Positions 1-13,518 of a stretch of DNA of 64,000 nucleotides are shown piece by piece (position 1 is the first letter of the stretch; each line of letters starts with the position of its first letter). A program made the position numbers and the translations under genes. The stretch is taken from contig CM049318.1 in NCBI GenBank assembly GCA_026874595.1, positions 47,162,456 to 47,226,455 on the forward strand. The letters are read 5' to 3'. The notes under the pieces were generated by a model that did no database searches, was not told where the DNA came from, and saw only the letters and a list, made by a program, of their open reading frames with translations. The stretch is from Sipunculus nudus (taxonomy: Eukaryota > Annelida > Sipuncula > Golfingiida > Sipunculidae).

Positions 1-460
1 CAGAAACATAGTGAAGATACAAATTTGATACAAAAACTCAAGTATCTGAACCACTAATGCATTGATCACCATGAATCTTTGCATGGATATTGGTTATGGG
101 GTGTTTCATCAGTTTCTGCAGACTTGTGGTGCCACCTGTATTTTTTTCAGTTTTTTAATGATTTTTAATCTTTATTTTTGAGACCTTAAAAGATGCATTC
201 ATCTGTTAACAGGGCACAAATCGTTATGACTGAACAAGAATCTTCTTACTTGACATCCAGGGAGGTCCATGAAAAGTCTTCTTGGAAACCTAAAATTAGG
301 TCTCTGTTACATATATTTTCAAGCTATGGGGATTACAAGTACCCCCCAGAATAATTGAAAAAATGATACCAAAGCAGGGCACAAATCATAACCATTTGAC
401 CTAGAATCTACTATTTTGACAACCAAGGAGGTCCATGAAAAGTCTTCTTATATATTATTA
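1..460. repeat. Diverged ~300-bp interspersed repeat, palindrome family
   Basis: This is the same unit seen several times at 8880-10045. Shared landmarks are a line reading 'aataattaaaaaattgatac', a 'taatgcattgattgccatgaa' block, 'gtttcatca', a version of the GGTGGCGCCACC palindrome (here GTGGTGCCACC near 128), then 'gttaacagggcacaaatcgt' and 'ggaggtccatgaaaagtctt'. A second partial copy starts near 380. No coding potential is seen. Confidence 0.7.
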
Positions 461-2380
461 TTATTATATTATTTCAGCACCCCAGAAATAATGCAAAACA
501 CACACTAATTGCCTGATTCCTGAGGAACAGCTGGATGGATTGTCATCAGATTTGATGTGCTTATGGGTCTTCATAACTTCAGCTAATATGCATGAACTAT
601 GATGCCACCTACATTATCTTAATTTGTTTGCTGTGCAAGGACATATTGTCAACATGCCAATCTGCTGAGCGTCATGACCCATGGGTCACTTGTTATAGTT
701 AAAGCCATAAAACCAAGAACTTGTGATCGTTATTTAAATTTGAGAATTTTTTATATCCAGGATTCTCAACAGTTTCGCTTGACTAAAACTGTATAAATAC
801 GAGACATTGAGTGAATACTTTTAATTGTATTTGAATATGAATACAAATATTTAATAGTTCCATCATAAAAATGAATACAAATACAAATACAAATACAGGT
901 AAAACGAATGTATTTGAATGCAAGTGCAAATACTTTTATGAATACATTTAAAATATTATTTTAATAATCATTTGTTTCAATTATATTATTTAAAAAATCT
1001 TTTCAGATGATATACTATTAGTATTTTTTAATTAAAATTATATTTGACCCAATAATTGCAAACAATTTTAATGAAGAGTTAAACTCTCATATCATTTGTG
1101 CTAGTGCTACTCTTGGGTATAGGTAAACTGTAATTATTGAATAACAGTTAACTACTCTGTAAAAAGTATGATAATTAACATGACTTATAGTGGACATTTT
1201 TTTAAAAACTTCTGCTGCAATGTAGATAAAGCTATTAGGCCAAGTCATAATCTGTGTGACAATAGCACTCCTTTTCCAAATGTAAATAATATAAATGACA
1301 TCAGCCCTCTTCCCTCTCCAAGGATTTTATCATAACAATATGTGTGTGTGTGTGTGTGTGTGTTAAGGATCGCTGTGTAAGCACCCTGCTAACTATTCAA
1401 AATAATCGACCGAGTGTCATGACCTATGGCTCACTTGATATATACAATAAAAATTGCTCGGCAGTTTCACAAAAGTCTTTGAAAAGGCTTTGGAATAGGT
1501 AGAGAAAAGTCTCTAAAAGTCTTTGAATCACTCAGGACTATGAACCCTGCTTGAGCGCTGCACACAAGACTTGTGACGCCACCTATATTTTTTTTGCATG
1601 GTGTTTAGCCGCACGTCTATATTTGGGTAAAATGACACGTGTATCAGGATTGGTAGTGGCCTGATGTGGTGTCCTGAAATTGTGCATGTCCATACATCTT
1701 GGAAAGGTTTCTCACATTACCGGTGGTGCCATCTACAATCGGTTTTGCGTAGCGCCAATCTTCCATATATCACATGGGAAGCTAAATATACATGCCTGAA
1801 AACTAACATGTCCACAGACATTGGATAGTTATATTCTGTAAGCAAAACTAGTCCCGCCATCTAAAATCGTTTTCTCATGACGCCCTTCCGTGCATCTTAT
1901 TTTGAGTGAAAACACAGTATCCACTGAACAGGCCCACCAGCAAGTCAATATTGGCAGTTGTTAGCGAACCTGTGAGCTTATGCGATGGTGCGGCGTCGTC
2001 TGTCGTGCGTCGTCTGTACGTTAACCATAGCTATCTCAAAAACGGCAGAAGCTAGCATCACCATTTTTTTGCAAATAATTAGTCATCCGAATAACTCGAT
2101 CGGAATTTTGTTTAGTTTTTTTTATAACTGCATTTTTTTAGATTTTATAGGGGAAAAGCTAAAAAGCTTTAAAAATCTTCTTCTCCAAAACTGTCCAGCC
2201 AAATTGTCCAATGTTTCACAGAAATGATCCCTGGAACAATCTCTCTCAAGTTTGTACGAATGGTTCCAGTTCGGAGATTTTTGGTCGAGTTACAGGAGGT
2301 TGAACTTAGTCATCTGTCCAAAAAAGCACATTAAAATTAAAATCTCAGAAACGGCTAGAGCTATCATCACCAAATTTTAT
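461..2380. other. Unassigned AT-rich DNA with a (TG)n run
   Basis: No gene is recognisable. A (TG)n microsatellite lies at 1341-1362, and a stretch of 'aatacaaatacaaa' simple sequence lies near 840-920. From about 1560 the text resembles decayed members of the palindrome repeats (phrases such as 'gtggtgccatctacaatcg'), but too diverged for firm unit boundaries. Confidence 0.5.
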
Positions 2381-5050
2381 ACCAATGTTTGTCACATATG
2401 TCATATCTGAAATTGAGGTATTGGTGGCGCCACCTGCATTGATGTGTTTTTACAAGCAAAAATGTAATTTTAAACTCTTCTAGCTTATACACTGTTTTAT
2501 GATGAAACTGTTAAGCAGATTGGTTTAAACTTTACAAGATTTATTCTATGGTTCGTAGGTTCTGCCAGTTTTATGAGAATAGATTGGGTAAATACAGCTT
2601 TAAAAAGCATTATAGCCAATTGAAAAAGGCTTTCTGTATTTGAAAACAGATTTGACAACATGCTGAGTAGCAGCCAAGTCAAGAGGTCACACAGTACAAA
2701 CATGGCAACTGACCTGGCTCTGGGGGGTGTCTAGACAATGTGTCTGGTCGTTCCCAGATTATTGGAACTATATCTTTCAACTGTTTGAAAAAACTTGGTT
2801 TGCATTTTAAGCGAATCGGGGTTATCATCAGGTCACATGTGAACTGCTGCGCCCTCATTTTTGGTTGACATCTGACCTTTCCTGGCTGCCCAGCGTCCAT
2901 TTGTGCGTCTGTTTCCACACATAAACCCGCATATCTCGGAAACCGTTTGACCGATCAGGCTGAAAATTTTGCACAAATGTAGCCCTTTGATAGCTTTATA
3001 ACATACACAAAAAATGGTGGCGCCACCTGCAACCATTTTTGCACAGCGTCCATCTGTTCATCTGCCTTGGGATAATATCACTCATATCTCAGCAGTGGTT
3101 TGACTTTTCCACCTGAAATTTTGCAGGTTTATACATCCTGGACAGCTTTCCCGATTTTATGACAGGTGGCGCCACCTACATTTACGTTTACTATGCAGAC
3201 ATCCTAGCTCAAATTTCGGGAACCGTTTGACCGATTGAGCAAAAATTTTGCATGTGTATAGATCACACATAGCTCTTCATCATAGGCAAAACTGGTGGCG
3301 CCACCTGCAACCATTTTTGCACAGCGTCCATCTGTTCTTCTGCCTTGGGATAAAATCACTCCTATCTCAGCAGTAGTTTGACTTTTCCACCTGAAATTTT
3401 GCAGGTTTATACATCCTGGACAACTTTCTCGATTTTATGACAGGTGGCGCCACCTACATTCACGTTTACGCTGCAAACATCCAAACTCATATCTCGGGAA
3501 CCATTTGACCGATTGGCCCAAAATTTTGCATGTGTATAGATCTCACATAGATCTTTATCATATGCAAAACTGGTGGCACCTCCTGCAACCATTTTTGCAC
3601 CGTCTGTTTGTCTGCCGTGGGCTAAAAATCACTCATATCTCAGCAGTAGTTTGACTTATCTGCCTAAAATTTTGCATGTTTATACATCTTGGATAGCTTT
3701 CTCAATTTTTTGGCAGGTGGCGCCACCTACATCTATGTTTACGCTGCAGACATTCAGGCTTATATCTCAGGACTGGTTTGACATATCCCCCTGAAATTTT
3801 GCATGTGTATAGATCTCACAAAGTTCTAAATCATACACAATATTTGGAGGCGCCACCTGCCACCCATTTTTGCACAGCGTCCTTCAGTTTGTCTGTTGTG
3901 GGATAAAATTACTCATATACAAGTAGTGATTTGACTTATCTGCTTAAAATTTTGCATATGTATACAACTTGGACAGCTTTCTTGATTTTGTGGTAGTTGG
4001 CGCAACTTGCATACACATTTCGACTGCAGACATCCATGCTAATATGCAACACACCTCACTCTATTTCCCCTTGCCTCTCAATCCATGCCTCACTTCACCC
4101 ATCCCACTCTGATTTCGGCGGATACACGTATAGTCGCTTGTCGACTACCCGTATTCTAGTTCGAAGATGATTTAGGTCGACAAGCCTTATGGAGCTTTCA
4201 CCACGTGCGCCTCCTCTAAATCCCTGTGCTCTTGCTTGCGGATTGTGCCGCCTCTGACCACTTTCTTTACTGCCGGTTATTCCAATAGTACCGTAGTTTC
4301 TCGACGGGGCACTCAATATATTGTAAAATCAGCCTTCATTGTAATAAGCAGAAGCGGATCCGGGGGAAGGGGGCCCAGGGGGTCCTGAACCCCCCCCCCC
4401 CTTTCCTGTCGCCGCAACCTTTTTAGCGAACCTTAAGCTAAAAAAAGATTTTGAAATGTTCTTCTCTGAAACCATGCTGCCTAATTGTCCGTTCATGTCC
4501 CAATAATCCTCTCTGGCAAAAAGAACATATCCGAAATATCATGACTGGTACATCCTACTTTTAAAATTTCCTAGTCCTAAAGGTACAGGTTCGAAACGTC
4601 CATTTAGCTTAAATCATAATGTCTAAGGTAGATATGCAGGACATAAGAGGAACAATATTAAATTTAAAAAATGAACCTCCATTCCTACTCGAAACTTTTC
4701 GCACAGGTTCGCATTAAGCCTGTAGGCCTTGTTTAGGGTTTCAGACAAAATTTTACGGCCTCATTTCCAGACCTGTAGACCTTTTTTAAGGAATTTTATA
4801 TATATTTTATTATATCCTGGGTTGTAACCCCCCTCCCCCCTTTACCTGAATCCTGGACAGCGACCGTTATTGTAACCGCCAAAACGGATACTATGTTTTC
4901 ACAAGGGTTCCGCCGCCCCGTTCGTCTACCAACTCCTTTGAGACCTGTGGACCGATCTTTCTGAAATCCGGTGTAATTGTTGGGTCACATGTGAACTTGT
5001 GCCTAACACAGTGTGGTGGCGCCACCTGGAATCCTTTGGGGCACAGTGTC
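2380..5050. repeat. Tandem array of ~140-bp units carrying GGTGGCGCCACC
   Basis: Between about 2870 and 4050 the sequence alternates two related ~140-bp monomers. Both follow the pattern 'tcatatctc.g.a....tttgacc', then 'tgaaattttgca.gt.tata', then 'ggtggcgccacct'. The perfect 12-bp palindrome occurs near 2427, 3016, 3165, 3296, 3445, 3717 and 5014, with one-base variants near 3571 and 3846. The pairs 3020-3165-3296-3445 suggest a ~280-bp dimer. No protein is encoded. Positions 4085-4860 inside this interval are unassigned and include a C-run at 4389-4402. Confidence 0.8.
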
Positions 5051-5485
5051 CACCCGTGCATCTAAGTGATAACAGCCCGTATTTCAGGAGTAGTTCAATG
5101 TTTAGTAAAACGGTCCTTTTACAACCTCATAAAGACTCTAGAACGCATCCTTTAAAGGCCTTTAAAGTTTAATAATCGTCAAAAATCGTAAAATAGATAT
5201 TTTTAATGAAAAACCTACCCTTATTGTTGTTTGTTATATCTCTCTTGTCACCAAAACACGTTTCTGACGTTATAGTGTATCAGCATTTTAATTCGTATGC
5301 CAATCCCACGTGGGGTGTATATAGGACCACTCGTCGGCTCGGCAAGAACCAACAGAGTAATCAATGGCTTATTGGTTACCAATTAACTGGCGGTGCAAGG
5401 TACATGGTTGATTGACAGGCGTGCGAAGGCCGCTGGTCAGTCGGCATGGAATGTTTTTATCTTTATTACCGACATTTGATAATTG
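5051..5485. other. Unassigned stretch
   Basis: Nothing is recognisable as a gene. Short open frames here show no motif or signal. A TATA-like 'gtgtatata' occurs near 5316. Confidence 0.4.
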
Positions 5486-5985
5486 CAATAATAGTCCAAT
5501 GTAAAGCTCTTGTTGTTATCCCGAAAACGAACTTGAGACAGGCAGCACCAAATTGTACAGAGTTAGTAATAGTAAAATCCCTGAAATTACTGGATAATCG
5601 GGTAGATCCTACAACTGACTAACACGCTTCCGTGTCCGCTGGAATATTTCTCTCACCTCTCTCTGGGCTCTTAAAACATAGCCCCTATTTAGATCCTTTC
5701 ATCCGAAAACTCTAGAAAATTCCCTTTCACGAACAATCGAAACAACCTTACATAATACACACGCTCAAAGAACATACTAGAACAAAGAACGCTGTGTATC
5801 TACACGCCAGGTTTCAACCAATGCGGATTAAACCGAGCCTGCAACATCCGGCCAGGCGAGGCCGCTACAACACAAGCTACGCGTGGAACACGAACCAAAT
5901 GTCAACAAGGCATGACGCACCCCTGCGCACAATAAAAGAAACACATGCAATACCACTGCACACAATAAAAAGGGCACCTGTAACA
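5486..5985 (-). mobile_element. Truncated LTR of the Gmr1-like family
   Basis: The segment from 'agtccaatgtaaagctcttg' to '...cacctgtaaca' aligns by eye with the right-hand ~480 bp of the LTR at 14404-15244. It keeps the terminal GTAACA (5980-5985), which is the U3 end when read on the minus strand. The U5-side ~350 bp are missing and the left boundary is abrupt, so this is a broken copy. Confidence 0.8.
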
Positions 5986-6149
5986 AGTGCCACCCTATAC
6001 GGGTACAGATCGTGGTATCAAGTACTAGTATACGCCTAGCCCTAGCTTCCGTGCTCTCTTCCCATAGTCCAAGGAATGAAGGACTTAGGTTGGACAAAAA
6101 TGTTACCAAAGGTTTCTCACCTGAAATAAATTCATTTATTGTGTCTTAG

Positions 6150-8170
6150 TGCACAAAAAACCCACTTGATTCCACCCATGGCAAAGCGTCATTTTCATCC
6201 CAAATCCAAGATGGATGGAATTATGAGGTGAAATATTTAAATTGCCATAATTCCATAACTAACTGGCATAAAAACACATTTAAGGTGTCATTTCGATGCG
6301 TGTTCATTTGGTGACACATCTGAGGTCATGAACGGTCCTCTTCAGGCATTAAGATAAAGATAAATGTCAAAGCGCCTCCTGATATGGGAACCTTTTTCAA
6401 CAAAGTGCTATATTAATATATTTGAAGTGTCATTTCAGTTTGACATTAGGATGCCCATTCATTTTGACCTCTGAGGTCATAACAGGTTCGTATCATGCAT
6501 TAAGGTCAAGGTCAATGTCGTACTTCCAAAAGAAAAAGCAACAATCGCCAAGATATGATATCGCATGTTTTGACAAGAAAGTGGCATAGAAATACATTTA
6601 TGTTGTCATTTCTTACTATCTTTAGAATGCCCATGCATTTGATGGACTTCCTAGACCTGAAAATTGTTATGGAACCTAATATCAACAGATCACGTATGCG
6701 TGATATACATAAATTTTGTAATGGAGAAAAAAATCAGAGTCTGTAACACTATTTCCCCTAGCGCGAAATGTCTAGGGGAATGAATAAAGAAGTCAGTGGT
6801 TTTTAGTTAACGAATAACCATAATTTATTCTTAAAACAACCCTAACTTTACAATTCACTAAATCAATACAATTACACACTATAACAGCAGTATAACAACA
6901 AATCAATACAATTAAACAGTAAAATAAACGAAGTGCACAGTACCTGGATACCACCACTGTCACAGCGATAAGTTCTTTAAAATGTATGAACCTGACGAAC
7001 AGTTCACACGAATTCTCTCGGAGAATAACAGTCCAACGTAAAGCTCTTGTAACAATCAAGAAAGTAAACTTAAGACTAAATAAGATTCGTCACAAATCAA
7101 GAAGGAAGTCTGAAGAAAATCTATAATTGCCGCACTTATCGGAATAGGTTCAACAAACTGACATACACGCTTCCGTGCCCGATGGAATATTCTCATACCT
7201 CTCTTTCGCTTTAAAACAGCCCCCTATTCATAACTTCTCACCTCCAGCCGAGAAGCTTCTATTTCTCGAACAATCTAAAGAATCTAACATAATACACAGT
7301 AAACACGCGTTACAGGAATCATCTAGAAAACATCGCTGTATCGCTGCATACCAGGGTCCACACGTGAGCCCGACCCGGCTCGGCCAGGCGAGAAAGCCCC
7401 AAGCTAGCATGACGAAAGTTCAACCAGTACGGATTAAACTGCAATACCCGGCCAGGCGAGGCCGTTACAACACGAGTTATGCGTGGCACACAAACAAAAT
7501 GCCAACAACACATGGAACATCCGTGTGCACAATTAAACAATCATCTATAAGACCTGTGCACACAATAAAAGGGTACCTGTAACAAAATGCATATACCATG
7601 CAACAAGGTCAAAGTCAAATTTGGGAGAAAAAAGCAATACTCCCCATAGTGTGATACTTTTTCCAACGTGTCATAAAAACATGTATTAAGTGTCATTTAG
7701 ACTTTAGGATGCTTAGGATGCCCATTTATTTGTTGATACTACGATGTCATAAAAGGTACCTATCGAGCAATAATATCAAGGTTTAAGCCAAATTTGGATA
7801 AAATATAGCAACAATCGCCACGATATATCAGGTTTCTGTAGTAAAGTGACATAGAAACATCCAAAAGGTTATTTTCATCTTAAGATGAAAAGATGCACAT
7901 TCATTTGGTGATAGTTTTGAGGCACGGAAATGTTCATATCATGCATTTAGGTCAAGGTCAAGGTTTTAGGTGAACAGTTAAACTTTCCATGATATGGCAT
8001 GTGTTTTTGCAAACAAGTGACATAGAAAAACATTAAGGGCATCACTTCCAGCTAACTATAGAGTTCCCACTTATTTGGTGATAATTCTTAGGTCATAATT
8101 GGAACATATCATTCATCATATCCAAGGTTAATATCAAATTTGGTTGGGGATATAAGCCAAACTCGATATA
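6150..8170. repeat. Degenerate ~190-bp tandem repeat split by a solo LTR
   Basis: Units repeat the order 'aaggtcaaggtcaa', 'gcaacaatcgccaagatatg', 'caagaaagtgacatagaaa', 'aagtgtcattt', 'aggatgcccattcatttg', 'tgaggtcataa'. Copies begin near 6290, 6480, 7595, 7770, 7930 and 8090. The array is interrupted by the solo LTR at 6665-7584 and resumes after it, so the array is older than the insertion. Non-coding. Confidence 0.7.
6665..7584 (-). mobile_element. Solo LTR, Gmr1-like family, 4-bp duplicated flank
   Basis: The 920-bp unit begins TGTTAT and ends GTAACA. It matches the LTR at 14404-15244 over most of its length and is oriented for minus-strand transcription. The flanks are AAAT (6661-6664) and AAAT (7585-7588), a perfect 4-bp target site duplication. 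It also carries a segment around 7350-7440 (cagggtccacacgtgagc... to aagccccaagctagc) that the 14404 LTR lacks, so it is a longer LTR subtype. No internal domain is present, which is the expected product of LTR-LTR recombination. Confidence 0.9.
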
Positions 8171-8880
8171 TGATATGTTTCACTGACACTATGCTGACAC
8201 CACAGTTAAGACGATGTAGTTTAATTCTTTTTTATGCTTACATCAAAACGGACAATTTGTAAAACTACATGAAAGAGTAGTTAGAATTTTACCCCATAAA
8301 AAGGACTACTCTGTCGGCATTCTTTAGGTAGACGTGATACAATCTGAGGGCCATGAGGCATTGACAAAGTTCATTCTCCCATAATCATCGTATATATCAT
8401 CAGGCCGAAGCATCGTGTGGCTTTGCGATCACCCCTGAAACAAAAGGTTTGAAACCATCCTCCCTAGTGCTCATCAGAATCACACAACCAACAGCAACTA
8501 AAACTCGGCAGGTATATATTTATTGTATTACTATTCCCCTATAATTGCACCTTATTATTTTGGCAGGCACATTCTGTGTTCTTGGACGTGGAAGAACATG
8601 ACCTGTAGAAGTTGACACTCTGAGCTGAAACTTTGCAACTCGAGTAGATGTGGGATTTTTTGGTGTATTTCCTCGATCTCCATGCTTGCCATTCTGATAT
8701 TTTAGGTAATTCGGAGACATGAAGTTAGCAGCTGGCTCTTTTGTGTGTGCTGCATACTGTAGGACCTTGAGGTGGTATCACAACCACTTACAAGCACATG
8801 GATTAGACACTTTGTTGAGGCTTTTTCAAAGTAGTTATACTAATTGACTGTTTTGCTGTTACTACGGATAGGTTGAAAGT
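8171..8880. other. Unassigned stretch
   Basis: No gene, repeat or RNA is recognised. The minus-strand open frame at 8520-8720 has no motif. Confidence 0.4.
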
Positions 8881-10045
8881 CTTGCCGTCCGTTAGCAGGC
8901 CACAAATCGTAACCGATGACTGTAGGAACCTGTAACTGAAAATCAGGGAGGTCAATAACAAATCTCCTTGTTAACCTGAAATTATTTCACTCCTCCGAGC
9001 TATCGGGGCTTGTAAGTACTCCCCAGAATAATTAAAAATTTGATACAAAACCTCCAATATCTTGATAATTAATGCATGGATTGTCCTGAATCTTTCCATG
9101 AATATTCACCATGATTATGGTTGTTAGTTCCCAAAAACTAGTGGCGCCCCCTGTAGTTTACTAATTTTGACGATTTTTAGTTCAGCTGACTGAAAGTCAT
9201 TTGAGCTATAGCGATCACTTTTTGTCCGTTGTCGGTCCGTCTGTTAACAGGGCACAAATTGTAATCGCTGGACCCAGGAACTACTAACTTAAAACCCATA
9301 GACGTCCATAATGAAAATCCTTGGAAACCTGGAATTAGGTCACTGTGACCTATATCCCCCGAGCTATGGATTTCAAAAGTACCCTCCCCCAGAATATTAA
9401 AAAAAAATGATATAAAAGCTCCAATATCTGAATAACTTATGCATTGATTGCCATAATTCTTTCCATGCATGCTGATCATTAAGTGTTTCATAATTTCCTG
9501 AAAATTGGTGGCACCAACTGTGTTTTTTTTTCCAATTTGTAAGTATTAATTCTCTATTTTTGAGATATTCAGGTTAGGCAGTTTGTCCGTAAACAGGACA
9601 CAAATTATAACCTTTAGACCTAGAAACCTCTAACTGTACATCGAGGGAGGTCCCAGGCTAATCTCCTGTGAAACCTGAAATTACGATTTTTGGGTTACCT
9701 ATATTTTGCAAACTACATTCTTAAAACATGATTTTGAGCACCCTGTTAAATGAGGCACAAATTGTATCCGCTAGGTCTAGAATCTTCCAACGTTACACCA
9801 CAGGAGGTCCATAAAAATCTCATTGAAAACCTGAAATTAGGTTACTGTGACTTATATCCTTTGAGCTATGTGGCTCAACAGTATCCCCCAGAATAATTAA
9901 GAAATTGAAACAAAAGTTTCAGTGTCTGAATGACTAATGCATTGGTTGCCATTATTCTTTCCATGCATATTGATCATTAAGTGTTTCATCATTTTCTTAA
10001 GACTGGTGGCGCCACCTGTATTTTTTCAGCAATGCCAGCGATCGG
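8880..10045. repeat. Three or four copies of the ~300-bp palindrome-family unit
   Basis: Copies begin near 8890, 9235, 9590 and 9745. Each carries 'acagggcacaaat.gtaa', 'ggaggtcc', 'cctgaaattaggt', 'cagaataattaa', 'taatgcattgattgcca' and a form of GGTGGCGCCACC (variants near 9141 and 9507, exact at about 10006). They match the unit at 1-460. Non-coding. Confidence 0.75.
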
Positions 10046-11386
10046 AAAAGGAAAGAGCATGTGTTGCTGCTAGTTATTCAGTGTTTAAATTGTGCATGTA
10101 TGATGAATGAGTGGAGTTGCAAGCTGTTAACTGGATTATGGTGCATGGCAGTTCGAATGTGTGCGTAGAGTGTTGAGAGTAATCGTTGCTAATCAGTCAC
10201 TTCACACCTGACGCGTGTTCCAGCGCGGTGGCCATAACCTAGTCGTGACAACCCGACTCGATGGGCACTGATAATTGGGCTGGTAAGCAACCTGAGGCGT
10301 GGTACAAGCAATATCGAGGATGCATCGTAGTGGCTTTCCGTCATATTGCTTTCATTTTGTGGTAAACAGCCCATAATCTTAGCATTAGGCTACGAACGAT
10401 GAATTAACACAAAATAATACATGTGAACTCACAACACAAATTGAAACTCCGTCTCTATGGTAACGAGTCATTTTCTGTATCGCGTAGAAGTTGGCTGCGT
10501 CCAGTGAGTCACCCTTTCGAGCCATGCTTGCATTCATGCGGTCAGATATTCAACAAACATGTGGAGGGGTTTACCAATATGCTCGGTTAAAATGGAACTT
10601 TTCTCGGTCATGTTTAGTGTTGTTAGAGAGTATAGTAAAAAGCTAACGGTTGGTCTTGTTTATGTCGATTGACAGTGCACCTGCAGGCCATAACGACAGG
10701 AATGCCGAAATATTTGCATTCTCTTAGAGCCTTAAAGTGCGTTCGTGGCTGAAGGATGTAACGGCTCTAGGGCATCCAGTAAGCTGGTCGTAGACTCTCT
10801 AAAGTCAGAAGGCCGGAATGGCGCTACCCATGACCTAATTACCGATGACCAGTCCCTCGGGGCAGTAAGCTCCGTCTACTCCTGTCTGACAGTTTTTGAG
10901 AGGTCAATTCGCATTATATTTCGTCTTTTTCACCATAACAAACGATTTCATGTTCAACTTAGTATGTAAAAAATACATGACTGTCACTTGCGCTTATATT
11001 CTTGTTTCCCATTGAAAACGAAATTACTCTTCCAAAACAGCCTATATAGAGCTTTCTGGACAATATACACTATCTTTAAAATCTTAAAACAACCGATTTA
11101 ATAATTGCCAAACGTAAAACTGTGAAATATAATATAATTATATTCACAATTCTGATTACTGTTAGTGTTACGTTCAAACACCAAGAAAGTTGGCAGTGTA
11201 TCTTTTGTCACCATTTTACACAAATGTATTTACCAGGTCAGGTAATTATAAATGAGAGCCCGACTGGATAATAAGATATAGCCAGGGAAAACGTAGTTAG
11301 TGATATTTCATTATGTTGAGTTTATCTTTTTCATTGTTTGTCATGATTTTTTTTTTATCAAATGTTCAACTCAGTAGACTATGGCT
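10046..11386. other. Unassigned stretch
   Basis: No gene is recognised. The + strand open frame at 10745-10969 has no domain, and nothing else supports it. Confidence 0.4.
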
Positions 11387-11565
11387 TGTTATGATTGGCT
11401 GACTAGACATTCTGAAGGTCTAGACATGCGTATAGGAGACTTATCTAGTAGTTTCCATGTCTGTGGAACATTCGTTGTCTGGAACTTTCCAGAGGTTTCT
11501 TTGTGTAAGGTATATATAGGCCGGCTCCAGGGCCGGGGAGTAAGTTAGAGTCAGAGCGAGAGAGT

Positions 11566-11965
11566 GTCAGTCTAGACGTAAGCCAGACGTGTCGTGAAGG
11601 GAATTAGTCGAGGAAGTCAGTCTAGACGTCAGCCAGACATGTTGTGGTGGGAGTTAGTCGAGAAAGTCAGTCTAGACGTCAGCCAGACGCGTTGTGAAGG
11701 GAGTTAGTCGAGGAAGTCAGTCTTGACCTCAGCCGGACGTGTCGTGAAGAGAGTTAGTCGAGGAAGTCAGTCTAGACCTCAGCCAGACGTGTCGTGAAGG
11801 GAGTTAGTCGAGGAAGTCAGTCTAGACGTCAGCCAGACGTGATGTGAAGGGAGTTAGTCGAGGAAGTCAGTCTAGACGTCAGCCAGACGTGTCGTGAAGG
11901 GAGTAAGTCGAGAAAGTCAGTCTAGACCTCAGTCAGACGTGTCGTGAAGGGAATTAGTCTCACAA
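11566..11965. repeat. 50-bp minisatellite, first block (about 8 units)
   Basis: The unit begins GTCAGTCTAGACGTCAGCCA and continues through 'gacgtgttgtgaagggagtt' to 'agtcgaggaa'. The measured spacing is exactly 50 bp (GTCAG at 11566, 11616, 11666). The unit contains the near-palindrome GTCTAGAC. The block ends where the upstream TATA-bearing segment is repeated. Confidence 0.9.
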
Positions 11966-12144
11966 ATATCAGTCTAGACATTCTGGAGGTCTAGACATGC
12001 GTTTAGGAGACTTATCTAGTAGTTTCCATGTAGAGAAATCTGTGGAACATTCGTTGTCTGGAACTTTCCAGAGTTTTCTTTGTGTAAGGTATATATTGGC
12101 CGGCTCCAGGGCCGGGGAGTAAGTTAGAGTCAGAGCGAGAAAGT

Positions 12145-12708
12145 GTCAGTCTAGACGTCAGCCAGACGTGTTGTGAAGGGAATTAGTCAAGGAAGTCAGT
12201 CTAGACGTCAGCCAGACATGTTGTGATGGGAGTTAGTCGAGAAAGTCAGTCTAGACGTCAGCCAGACGTGTTGTGAAGGGAGTTAGTCGAGGAAGTCGTT
12301 CTAGACGTCAGCCAGACGTGTTGTGAAGGGAGTTAGTCGAGGAAGTCAGTCTAGACGTCAGCTAGACATGTTGTGAAGGGAGTTAGTCGAGGAAGTCAGT
12401 CTAGACGTCAGCCAGACATGTTGTGAAGGGAATTAGTCGAGAAAGTCTGTCTAGACGTCAGCCAGACATGTTGTGAAGGGAGTTAGTCGAGGAAGTCTGT
12501 CTAGACGTCAGCCAGACATGTTGTGAAGGGAGTTAGTCGAGGAAGTCAGTCTAGACGTCAGCCAGACATGTTGTGAAGGGAGTTAGTCGAGGAAGTCAGT
12601 CTAGACGTCAGCCAGACATGTTGTGAAGGGAGGTAGGCAAGGAAGTCAGTCTAGACGTCAGCCAGACATGTTGTGAAGGGAGTTAGTCGAGGAAGTCAGT
12701 CTAGAGAT
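12145..12708. repeat. 50-bp minisatellite, second block (about 11 units)
   Basis: This is the same 50-bp unit as at 11566-11965. Most copies here read 'gacatgttgtgaaggg' where the first block often reads 'gacgtgtcgtgaaggg', so the blocks have partly homogenised separately. The array is cut mid-unit at 12708 by a solo LTR and continues for part of a unit at 13519-13541. Confidence 0.9.
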
Positions 12709-13518
12709 TGTTACAGATGTCTCTTTTATTATATGGGGCAGTCTTACATGTGAACTCTACACAGCGCTCGGTTTAATCTATGGCGGCATGGCCTGGCCCA
12801 CGCGTAAGGTCTTACGTGTGGTCACGTTAGTCTGGGGCTTTCTCGCCTGGCCGTGCCGGCCCACGTGTGAACCCTGACATGTTGAGACACAGCGTTTTTG
12901 TTCCAGATGTTTCCTGTAACACGTGTGTACTGTGTATCTTGTTAGGTTCTTTTGGTTGTTTAGGAAATGGAAAGTTCTCGACTTTGGGAGACAAGTTATA
13001 AATATGGGGCTATGTAAGAAGGGTGTAGGACATTTTCCTATAATTGCGGCAGTTAAAGCTTTTCTTCGAATTTGTAAAGGATTTTAATTAGTCTTCAGCT
13101 TGCCTTTGGGATCACTATCAGAACTTCACTTTTGGATTACAACGGATTGATTTTGTGAATGAACTGGACTGTTATTCTCTGAGAAGATTTATGTGAACTG
13201 TTCATCTCGGTTTTACGTTATAAAGGACTTGTTGTCGCTGTGACAGTGGTGGTACCCAGGTACTGTACACTTTATTTATATACTTGTATTGATTTGCTGG
13301 TGTCCTGTTGGTGTACTGTGTAATTGTATTGATTTGGTGTATTGTAATGTTGGGACTGTTTTAAGAATACATTATAATTATTTGTTAACAAAAAACCACT
13401 GGTTCTATTCCCCTAGGCATTTCACGCTGCCTAGTGTTACAGAATCTGATTTTTATCTCCATTACAAAATTTATGTTCATCACGCATACGTGATCTGTTG
13501 ATACTAGGTTCCGTGACA
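12709..13518 (+). mobile_element. Solo LTR, Gmr1-like family, inserted in minisatellite
   Basis: The 810-bp unit starts TGTTAC and ends GTGACA. It is the reverse complement of the LTR at 14404-15244 in overall text. A TATA-type TATAAATAT lies at 12997-13005. The left flank reads ...TCTAG-AGAT and the right flank ACGT-CAGCC. The undisturbed minisatellite reads TCTAG-ACGT-CAGCC, so a 4-bp ACGT duplication with two later changes in the left copy explains both sides. Confidence 0.88.
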